A DNA stretch of 64,000 bases from Paracentrotus lividus (Eukaryota; Echinodermata; Echinoidea; Camarodonta; Echinidae): the NCBI GenBank assembly GCA_940671915.1, contig CALNVZ010003435.1, forward strand, positions 10,256,786 to 10,320,785, given 5' to 3'. The position numbers and the translations under genes are program-made. Every line of letters begins with the position of its first letter. Position 1 is the stretch's first letter. The notes below the pieces were generated by a model that was not told the DNA's origin, searched no databases, and worked only from the letters and a program-made list of their open reading frames with translations. This document shows, piece by piece, positions 12,401 through 24,400 of the stretch.

Positions 12401-15400
12401 TATGACCTACGGTCACCTACGATTCTGACCAATTCTGGCAGGTTCTAACAGGCATAGCTTGTCGCCACAACGATCGCCTCCTGTGGGACAGGCCCTTTAT
12501 TAGTGGTCCTGAAAAGGACCTACCCGATCTCAACATTTTGGTGAGCATGTTCTCACCGTCTTCAGGAGAAGGAGAACATGCTCACCGGAACGTCGAGATT
12601 GGGTAGGACCTTTTTCAGGACCACTCATAACCTCAAGAAAGAATATTTGGCGCACTGTGAAACCTTCAAAGAATATATGTCATTATACTCACCATAATGT
12701 AGGCTACTTGTGTACTATGTGTACTACAAAATTCTACATAAGTCCCTAAACTTTGCAAGGATAATTTGTAACTGCAGGAGCAAAATATCATGTTTATTCA
12801 TGATTGATTCACTCTTTGAGTAATTACTCTGTTAAAAGTTTGCAAAACGAAATCTTGATAATGTTTTTTTTAAATACCAATGTTACAAATAAGCGATCGT
12901 TTAAGGTACACCATACACAAAGGTTTCTGTTGACTTTAATATATGAAAAGGACCGACGATAACATGATGTATCAAAGCCAGAGTAACATAGCACCCATGT
13001 TATGGCACCACCTCAAACATGAACTGCCATATTGTGAATGTTTTCTTTTCTTTCAACATTCTGAACATGCAGTCTGATTTGCCCACTTGAATGATTGCAA
13101 CTTATTCCTCTATCACAAATTTCCGAGGAAGAGAGTGAACACTTTCCTTTTTGACTACAGTACATTTTGAGACAAATGGATATCTCTAGCTCTTCTTTAC
13201 AACATACACACCACAAATATATTTCCAAGTAACAATAAGAGTCCTATTCTTTTTCAAACATTCCACTCTTCCAATATAAAGTCCATTACATGCAAACGGT
13301 CTGTTTAGATGTGGACGGGATGACGTAACTTCCAATTAGCAGCAAGGCTCAATGCAACCGCCGAACAAACCAACACTTTTTGATCATGCAGGAATTTTGC
13401 AATTTTTATTGGCGGCAAGGGAAGCTTCATTGTTGTCATGAGCATTAAACAAAAGTATCCTTTGCTTTACGTGTAATAGTTTTGCTGTAAAGCAAATATA
13501 TGTCACCAATACCAATATATTTTATCAGTCTTTACCTGTGTTCTTGTTCTCTTGTAGCCAATAGCTCCTGTAACTGATGTATCTTGCCATCCTGCTGTCC
13601 AGACTTAGCTCTCACAAGCTCCAGTTCTCGCTCAATGGCAGCTGTTCTGAGCTGGTAGTCCTGTAAACGTTTAGCCTACAGAATAAAATAGAGGATTCCA
13701 ATTAGCCAGGGAGTAGTTTGTAAGTTCCAGCAATTCTTTTTGTATTTTTTTTGTATTTTGCTTCGTTAATTGCTGCAACCAAAACACAGCTTAATAAGGA
13801 CTTTAGTTTTCAGCAAATTTACATTGTCAGTTTACTAGTCCCATATGATTGCCAGAGCCCAAGCTGATGGCTTTCCAGGTATGTGCCCCTCGACTCTGGG
13901 ATAAGCGTCCATGGTACCTTTGTACATCTCATTTGAAAGAACTTACAGAAAGCTCCTCTGTATTCGCTGTTATTTTCGCGCAATTAATTTTTCGCGCTGA
14001 GCAGCCTCAAAGAATGTTCACAGGTTCTTGAATTTGCGCTGCATGTTTATAAGCACGCAACTGAACCATCCCAACACATGCATAAAAAAGCAAACTCATA
14101 TATTCGCGGGTTTTTAAATTCGTGGCTGCCGATCTTCGCGCGAAATCCACGAAAATTAATGTACCGCAAATATTTCCACGTTTACAGTATTTGATCAGTA
14201 ATCAACATTAACTTTATTTCAATTATTCCATTCTTTTACAATTTGTTCTTTTTCATTTGTTCAGTACTTTGAAGCAATAATCAATTATGAAAGTACACAA
14301 TATAAATGATGTTATTGGATTGTATTTTTACTGAATATGCCATACATTTTTGTTGCTTCAAGACGGGGAATTTGGAAGAGTCATAGTTGCGAATTTAATT
14401 AATTTTCATTCACTTCGTACAGAAGTATAGGGAAGTTAAAATTTTGGCATTTAATAAGTCTCGAAATTCGCGAAAACGAAACAACCTGCAAAATATTCAG
14501 TGTATATGGGGCACTTACATCATGCGCATGCTGCTTCATTTTCTCAGACTCCATTCTCTTGGCTGTTTCTTCCATAGCTCTCAGGGTCTGTCTTTGTTCT
14601 TCCTCTGCTCGCTGGCACACGGATAACTTCTGTAGAGTTTCTTTTAATCGATCCTGAAAATTTCAAATCCCATGCAATCAATTAATGCATCACAGACGTT
14701 AGAATCACATAAATTTGATGAAATCATTTTTTTTTTTTACTCAGTCTGCTCATGTGTCACGGGTAATACATAGCATTCTACACAAGATAATACAAGTTAA
14801 CATACAGGCTCATGTTCAATATATTTGATAATATGCATTAACAAGTGGAATATTTTTTAATTTTTAATCTATGGTATAATTTTTTTTTTTTTTTTTTTTT
14901 GTGGGGGTGATTATAGAATAACATACTTTTCAAAAATAAGATTAAGATCCATGTACATAATTGTTTGAGAGACTGTCAAATGATTACCTTGAGTATACTG
15001 ACATCATCTTGTAATCTTGTTTTGATTTCCTTCTCATTCATAACAGCCTGCTTGAGCCGGCCGCTTGCTTCAATAGTTACCTCCTGTAGTTCTCTCTCTT
15101 CATTGGCTTTAAAAAAAAAGTTTAAAGACAAAATCACATCTTGTTAATTTTTTTATTCAAAATATTCGATTTTGCAAAATATGCTATGGTCACAAAAAAT
15201 GACATACGAACAACTGGAACATGTTCTTGGGTGCTATACTAATCAATTTCTTTATCGTATAGCAAAAGAACTGATCACCAGTCTTTTGTAACTAACGAAC
15301 GACTTGGTGAAACACAGCCCAGACGCTGGTCGAGTTTCATCGGTCATTCTTAAAGTTACAAATGACTTATATGAACGACTAGAACATGTTACTGGGTGCT

Positions 15401-18400
15401 ATACTAATCACATTCACAAACATTTAGCACAAGAACAGATCACCAGTCGTTCGTAAAGTCTTTTGTAACTAACGAATGACCAGGTTCCATAGCGGGTGAC
15501 TACCAACTCTCGCAATTTCTTTCGTTTCTACAGGCTGAGTAAATCCACTTTTCTCCTGTATGCCTGAAAAAACATGCACTTTCCTGCTTCCGATGCAAGG
15601 AGTTTCTGAGAATTCCATTGCAGACAAGACGCTGAGAAGTGCATGACTGATACATGACTGGTTGGCACTATGGCATAACACATGGCTCTTATGTTTTGAT
15701 GCCATCAATTTGGAGAAACAATTCCTAACATTTATTACAGCAACCTATGAAAAGCCAAACACTACTTTGACTTCTTGGCATACATCATATGCATTTATTG
15801 TTCTTTCATAGCAATGCATGATAGGACATGTAGTACAATCGGCTGATTGCAGCGACCACTGTTGTGAACGCCAATTAAACATTTATTTTTCACTAATCTT
15901 CTACAATTTATACACAAATCCAAAGATATAACTTCTAGATTGAAGTTTTAAACCATGTTTTAAACTGATCTACACAATCAACATTGAACAATAGTAAATT
16001 TCTCATATCGCTAACAAGATGATCACAATTCAATCAGCTGATTGTACTAGATTCCATGCATTCATGCATTGCAAGGACTATAAATGCTTGTCTCATAAAA
16101 GGCATTTTTAATTATTAATAAATTCCCAGATTCCAAAATTAATATCTCCAGGTACTTTAGAGTCAATGGCAGTTAAGTAAACTTACCTTTAATTTGTAGA
16201 TCCTTGATATGATCAGCAAGTCTAATTGCGGCTTGTTCTGCTTTCCATCTTCTCTCCCTCTCTCTGTCAAGTTCTTGAAGCAGTGACTACAGGTAAATAA
16301 TGTGCATACTCAATGATAAACAATGATAAATGGCACATGACAACAAAGATCTGCAAAGTAAGTAATACATGGTACCTCTTTGAAAACACAGGGGCTCAGT
16401 CTACTGAGATGCTGTAAAATTGGAATATTTCGCGGGGTGGAAATCTTCATGAATTTCGTATGCCACAATACCATTGCAAAAATAAAAACACTTTGAATAT
16501 TTTTGTTTTTCTATTTTTGTCCATATGGAGGCTTAAAATTGGCTCTGTGCACCATGTTTCTCCCAATCGTCCGCAAAAATAAGAACATGCAAAATTCATT
16601 TTACCCCGCCCAGGTTGAAAAATTAATCACACAAAATATTCCACTACACAGTACATGTATCCCTCTGAGAAGCTCCTTTATTCTTTCCATTTAAACATTA
16701 ATTTTTTTTTTTCAAAGGGTCCCTAGCGATAAAATCTTTCATATCTAGACTATTTTAATTATAGTATTTAGTGGCTTTTATACAAGTTTTAAATTGTGAA
16801 TATAAAATATACACCTACATAAGGGGAACACATTATATTGGATAAGTTATTATGCAACTCACCAATTTATCTGCATCTTGCTCAGGCGTAGTTGGTACCA
16901 CACGTCTTGATGCAGCGGATGTCTTGACTATTCTCTCCGGACCACTAGATGGCGATGTTGAGGCTTCTTGGCTGTTTCCTGGTGAAGGACAAGACTTTGT
17001 TTTTGCCCTTGTAGGTCTGGAAGCAGAAGAAAAACATTGTCAGGTTTTTCAATACAGAAAAAAATTTGACCAACGACAGCATAGAAAGGTAGATAGATCT
17101 TGGTATTTATACAGCCCCATTTCTTCTTTTATTCTGCAGCTATTTACCCTAATTGGACTGAGAGGGGCCTAAAAGGCCCCCTCCTCGACATTTTTTGCGA
17201 TAAATTTTTAACGCGAGAAGCTAAGGCCACGATATTTCATAACTTTTTTTCGGTGAAGTCTCGCGCATATTTTAAGCCCAAATTTGTGTTGCCCGGGTAC
17301 CCGGTTCGCGAGTTGCGCATAATTTTGTACCCGTGCGTCAGACCCAAAATTGCTCCAAAACGTGATTTCATATACAAAGTCAATGCAAATTGTGTTTTCA
17401 GCCAAAATTCATAAATGAGTGATAAATTTTGTTTTCATGGATAACAATAATTTGATTTGCTGCTAATTATGACTGAAATAATGTTTCCAAAAATTTCCTC
17501 GATCGCGCTATCAATGGCCGAGATCTTGAGGGGGGGGGCCCTTTAGGCCCCCCCCCCCCTCAGTCTTTCCAGCCTCCAAAATACCCCAGTCCTTAAAGCT
17601 CAATTTAAATTGAGTCGGAATATACAGGTGACCTGAATTAAAAAGTTCATCGTCACAACTAGTCTGATCTGTGTTGGATTTAGTAAAATAATTTAACAAA
17701 GGCAAAGGGAGGTGGACATTTGTTAATTATACACATGAGCAAGTTACCATACTCTCACGGTTCCCACTATATTAGAACAAAATTTTGTGACATTTTCCTG
17801 ATGGATTTTCAAAATTCAAGGATAATCATTTTGAAGCAAACCAAAAACTGACAACTTATCGAATTCCCTAACTTTTTCCTGATTTTAAAGCATTATTCTA
17901 ACATTTCCTGACTTCTCCCTAATTTCCTAGTCTTCCAGGGAGAGTGTCAAAATGCAAAGGAATCACATGAGCTACCTCTGCCTTATGCTGGCTGCAAGAC
18001 ATGACATGACCAGTTGTGACCATGCTATAATGTGCAGCTCAATACTATCTCTTACATTTTGCTAGTCTTTGATGGCAGCTCTCCAGACTTCGTCCTTTGC
18101 CTCCCAGGTGCAGACTTCTTTCCTGCCGTTCTTCCTCCTTTCTCGTCTCCCTGTCGCCTTCCTCTTCTTCCCGTCTCTGACTTGGAATGAACATCGCTCT
18201 CATCTGTCTGATCTGTGTCTGATAGCCATGATGATAATGAGATTTTAGAAGTAATATCCTATTTATTCAATACTGTTTATTCAGCACGCTAATTGTAATA
18301 TTTATTCATGGTACGACATATTTTTACAATTCATGTCTACTTTGGTAACCATCACTTAATTACTTATTCTCTGTGGGATCACTTGAAATAACTGTGAGGT

Positions 18401-21400
18401 AAACAGAAAACAATAATTTGTGTAAAAGTACAATGTAACAATGAGTACATAAAATTATCGCCAAATAATTTTACCTGGCAATCTATCGATTACTGGTTAA
18501 AAATTTTGATGAGGTTTACATCTAATAAGTGAGACTCACCTTTCCTTGCTATTCGATTGCCAGATGTCCTTTTTCCTGCAGGTCTACCAGAATCCTCAGG
18601 GTTGTCTGTGCTCTCAGATGCGTCAGGAACCTACACAACAAAGTCATAATTTATATAATTTTTAAAGGATCTTATATGTGTTAACATTATTTTTTGTAAC
18701 CCTTTCAGATAATTGAATGCTATTAGCTAGTGCCATACAGTGCATTCCAGAGTATAGTAAATTAAAATTTGAGCTCCTCTAGCTCAAAATGTATCATTTC
18801 TATGACCTTCATTTTTCGTATTAAATAGTAACTAATATCCTGTCCATACCTTATATACCTGTGCTAAAAAAAAGAAAAGGAAGAGGGCTGAGCATTTGGG
18901 CTAAAAATATAAAAAATCATGTCAAAATCAACTTGTACCAAGTTTGAAAAAAGTCACCCTGTGTCTTCCAGACCATTCATTCATTGTTTGAGGTAAGCCG
19001 TCCAGAATCATTCACTAGGGACTAAAGGTTTATTAGATTACCACAACTTGGTACAATGCAATTTTGACATAGGTTTTTTTTTTAAAGCCCTGATGCTCAG
19101 TCATCCATGATAACACGGAAATGAATTTGGCATCACTGGAAAGAATATGAGGTACTCTTTTAAAACAGAATTGAGATCAACCACATTATAAGTTTGGCTC
19201 TGAAAGTTTTTTTTTTTTTGAGGCACTGTATAAAAGTGCCTTACCTGTGACCGTCTTGTCATAACCTCCATGAGTTGTTGTTCCAGGAGTCTTAATCTCT
19301 CCTCATGACCGTTGGACTGTGAGCGTGAAATGGGCTGTCTTCCCTGTCATGGTACAGAAAGAAGGGTGAGAAAAATGACAATTCTACTCTTTAAAAAATG
19401 TTTATATTTCAACAAGAGGTTTCGGCCATACTTAAACAATTGATAAAGAAATGCTTTGAGGTCCTGTATGATACAGACCAATTTTTTTCTTGATATTATC
19501 AAATCATCGATCACTTTTGATTCACAGGATCACAGGATTCTGTATTTTACATGCATGATTACCTCAATAATACATCTACGTGAATACTGGAATCAGGTAA
19601 AAGATTGTCAGTAATATGCTTGCTAGTTTCAATTTTTTCTAGAAGTTTTGCATGACGCATTTCCTCCCATGTTATAACAATTCTTACAGCAGGCAAGGGA
19701 CATTTCTCAAAGGGTATATGGCATTTGCTTGGCAACAAATGCTCCATGGTCATTTCCTAACACTACTTGAAGGACTTTAGTTCAGCCAAAGACTAAATGC
19801 TATATGAACCTAACATAAAACCCTTCTAAACTCTAGCCCTACATTTCAACAAAATAAAAGAGGCTGGAGTAATTGCCACCAGATGAATGCACCTTCAGTA
19901 ACTACATGACCATACCACTCTATTGGGTAAAGAAGCAAAAAAACAGGCTGAACATGGATAAACACATGGGCCCGTATTCACAAAGGTGGCCTAGAGTTAA
20001 GCCTTGCTTAAATCAGTGGTTTAACTAAGGTTCGCAAAAATGGAACACAATCTGTATATGTTGCATGTTCCTCAAACGTTAAGTAAATTCTAGAATCTTA
20101 TTTTAATTGTGAGGAAAACTTTAGTATTTATCATTCCCAGGCAGTTTTGATAGTCACTACCAAAAATTCTGACAAATTGAACATCAACATTTCGGGATTG
20201 TGTCCCATTTTGCTAGCCATAATTAAACGACAGATTTCAGCTAGGCTTAACTTTAGGACACGTTTGACAATATGGGCCATGGATATTAGAAGTAAACAAT
20301 TTACTGAAACGTGGCATATCTGATAACAAACATTACTCTACCTGAGGCTGTTTCATGGCTGTCTTTCTGACATTGTTTACATCCTCTCTCTCAGTTGTGC
20401 TGGAACCCGTAGAGGCCAGGGCTCGCTGACGGAACTTCTCCAGGACCTGGTCTATTTTGGGTGTTATGATTTGAAGTGGAGTTTCCTTTTCATAAAAAAA
20501 GAACATATGTGTATTAAATAATGATAAGCAAATGGTAGATTACAAAGCAATCAATTATACCATGTACATAAGACACAATTTCTGAATACAGATGCAGAGA
20601 TTCCAACACTACAGAATAATTATAACATTAGAAATTAGAATGCGAATAACACAAATAGTTAGAACACTGAGAACAAATGACTTCTCACAAGAGAAAGCAT
20701 GGATAATGACATTTTGATCCGTCATTCAATTTTGGGAATGCATTCAAATCAATGTTTCTGTCTCTTGTTATCAAGACATTTGTTTCAGCCGTTTTAACTA
20801 TTTGCGTTATTCACGTTCTAATTTCTAACGTTATAACTATTCTGTAGTGTTGGTATCTCTGCAGATGTATACATGACAGTATACCTTTATTGAACATTTC
20901 TCTCAAGGACTGACAAACATAACTTATACAACATCGGATATGAAAGAAATAATGCTATAATAATGATAAAACATGATCTGCACTTCCAGTAGCAAAAATT
21001 AAATGGTTGTCATATTATCAAATGATATACATGTAACAGATTTTTTATGATAGATACTCTGTCTACGATTCTGGATAATTTTGTAATAAATATCTAAAGA
21101 ATGCTCAAGTGAGACTTCACAACAGGAAATGAATGTACATTGTGCTACGTTGAAATTTCATCAGTTTTCGGGCAAGGCCATTTTTTTTTCTTTTTTTTCA
21201 TAGGGTACTTTTCCTTAAGTACAGCACCGATGCAAATGTCTGGAAAAGGGCATTAAAAAATCCAAGGCCAAACAGGGGATAACATTTTTGAAAATTTGAG
21301 TATGAAATCATAGTTTTCTCTACAGTAAAGCAAGCAATTGGCCTGCAACTTTGAAGAGATGCCAGACTGACCTATGTGTTTATAATCATGTCCAGGCAAA

Positions 21401-24400
21401 GTGAGCTAAATTGAATAAATTGCCATTTGAAATCATTCAATGTTACTGCATCTTTTTAATATTCAACTTAAAAAGGAAAAGACCCCATCAGAGGTTACAT
21501 TTTGTACAACCGTTATTATATTCTAATTTATCTACAAAAAGGAGAAGAGAAACATGACAAAGGTATTACGGGCCTTATCAAAACAAATGGACTTGAACAT
21601 AATTCACAGAATATTGGGAAATACAACCTAAATGCCTGTATTTTTCAATCTGTTCATGAAATTTTCGGTCAAAATAATGGTACAAAAATCAAAACATTGG
21701 TTCCCAACAGTGAAAAACTCTACAGAAAACAAAACCTTATTTTTCGTTGTTATGTATGTTTACCTGTTCAGCACTACTCCCAATGTCAGATGATAAAAGG
21801 TAGTCTAAATATTGTTCCAGACCTAGGACAAAACACAAAGATATTTTATTGTGAAATATACATGAAATTGAAGTTAAGGCAAATCTTACATAGTAATATG
21901 CGCATTTGTTGGATTTATCATTATCTGAATCATCGTTTATCAAATTCAAATGACCAAAACAAAAGCCTTTTTTTATTAGTACGAATTGTAGAAGAAAGAT
22001 AAATGTTTGTTGGCTGGTTTTTATAGATGTGTATGAATTAGATATAATTATTTATGTTTGGGAAAGACTTTTTAAATCAACATCTGAAAGATTTGACTGA
22101 GATATGAACTTGGGTCCATCAACAGTAGCAGTACTGTACTGTAAATGCAGAGAGCTAATTGTAGAATGTACACCTAAACTATCTCCTGATCCCAATTACC
22201 CCCCCCCCCCCAGTTAGTACAAATACATCGTAGGACAATTATTCCCTATAAAATTTTGCCCCAACTTAAACACTGACAGTTAGTTTCCTAGGCGAGGTAG
22301 GGGTGAGGTAATGCACTGGAGATGATTACCCAGAGGGTAGTTGTCCTACTGGTGTAGTGGTTGTGGAGGAAGATGTCCATGGGTTAGTTGTTTCAGGGGG
22401 TAGTTTTTGGAATACACCTGATCCCATTGAACTACATTTTCTTGCCGTAATATCATACCCTCTTACCTGGAATGTCAGCAAGACCATCATCAATCTGAAC
22501 AGAGAGTCCTGTTCGATCCACACCATCCAATGATAGAAGCTGAGGTAGAGAGTTGAGCAATGCTGTTCTATAACCTGAGGATAAAAGCACAGTCAAACAC
22601 TGCAGTAAATGAGTATACTAAAATGTGTCAAGATGCAACCAAAATTAAAGAAATCTAATGTAGGATGGAGCAAAGACATGACAGACAGCTGCACACCTTA
22701 CACTCATAATCAGAGTCAGAAGGAAGAAACCAAAATGGACAAATGAAAGTAAATTAAATTAACATAGAGCGTGAAAATTGTATTAACATAAATGTTAATT
22801 TTACTTCAGCTGTGCAGTCTTGCCAAGCATGTGGTGGCAATGATTAATGTTTTGCAGCAGCCAATCAACACTCATTATATTCTTATGCGTATTGCTTATT
22901 TTAAGTTACTTACATTTCTATGTTTCTATGATGAATGCAAGACATAACACTTATGTCATATTAATTTGCTCAGTGTTATTCTTTTTTCTTTGTGTTGCTA
23001 ACCACCTCTTCATTTAAAAAGTTAGTATAGTAGAACTATTTGTTAACTGCAAATAACTAATCATAACCTAAATTTTGTTAATGTCATGAAAAATACAGGA
23101 AAAGAGCTTGAAACGAACCTGGTAATCTACACACTGGGTTGTCACTCTGCTCATGGTGGAAGGTCCCATGACAGAGGCGTGGCAAACCAGCCAAACAGCC
23201 AATCAGGTGCTCTGCTGAAGACAATTGGTTGCCATGGAGATGGAGGTGTGTCAGGCTGTAGTCCGAGCCATGAAGTTCTCTTAGACCTGAGATGTCATTG
23301 ATTTGGTTGTACGATGCATTCAGTCTGGTGAGTGACCTGTGTAGAGAAATTAATCAGGAATACATGAAAGAGTTTTTTAATTGAACTCTTTTCCAAAAGA
23401 TAAATTGTAAAGACTTGTTTTGACATAACTTACAGGAACTAAAGCAGCAACCTGACGTTTATCTGCTTACCAATATATACTGTAATCATTGAAATATTCG
23501 CGGAACATTAATTTTCACGGATTTCGTGCAAAGATCGGCAGGCACGAATTTAAAAACGTGTGAATATATTAGCATACTTTTTTATGCATGTATTGGGTAC
23601 ATACTAACATGCAGCGCGAATTCAAGAACCTGTGAACATTTTTTGAGGCCGCTCAGCGCGAAAATTAATTGTGCGAAAATAACAGCGAATACCGTAACGT
23701 CCCCTTGACAGAGCAACCAAAGATGATACCTTATCTACTGATCCAGGTTACTAGCATGCCAAACATACATGTATACATTATTCTGGAAAATGCATGATTA
23801 TTACAAGTCTTTCAGTTGACAACAGGAAATTTCACCTACATAGATCTACAAATCATTGCTGATGATACCACTTTGTTTTTGACTGGAAAAGACCCTGAAA
23901 TAATTAACAATCTACTTAACAATGAATTAAAAAAAATATATAAATGGTTTAATGCAAACAAACTTTTGATTAACTTTGATAAAACTAACTATGTCATTTT
24001 CAAGACTAGAAACAAACGTATCGATGAAAGTGCAATACATATATCTGTAGATGGTAAAGAAATAAAAAAATGTAATTCTGTGAAATTTTTAGGAATCTAT
24101 ATTGACTGTGATTTAACTTGGAAAAACCATATTAACTACATCTCTTGTAAAATATCTAGAGTTATTGGAGTCATTAATAGACTAAAACATTTGTTACCTA
24201 TTCGTGTTCTTGTTAACTTATATAACACCATGATATTGCCAGATTTGAACTATTGTAACATTTTATGGGGAGGCTGTGCTTCCTATTTGTTCAACAAAAT
24301 ATTTGTTTTACAAAAAAAAGTTGTTAGGATAATTACAAACTCATCATATAATGCTCATACTGATAAATTATTTGTAAAATTACATATTCTAAAATTAGAG

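Larger units (their letters stand above)
11940..12669. mobile_element. Nested inverted-repeat elements
   Basis: An outer pair of arms (11940-11979 and 12627-12669, AGGTTTCACGGTGCACCAAG against its diverged complement) encloses two further palindromic units (11980-12495 and 12502-12625). The pattern suggests an older foldback element hit by a MITE. It lies in the LRRCC1 intron between exons 13 and 14. Confidence 0.75.

Noticed and set aside
21502-22002. 166-codon plus-strand frame
   Set aside because: It overlaps LRRCC1 exon 4 on the other strand, has no domain and is AT-rich chance opening.
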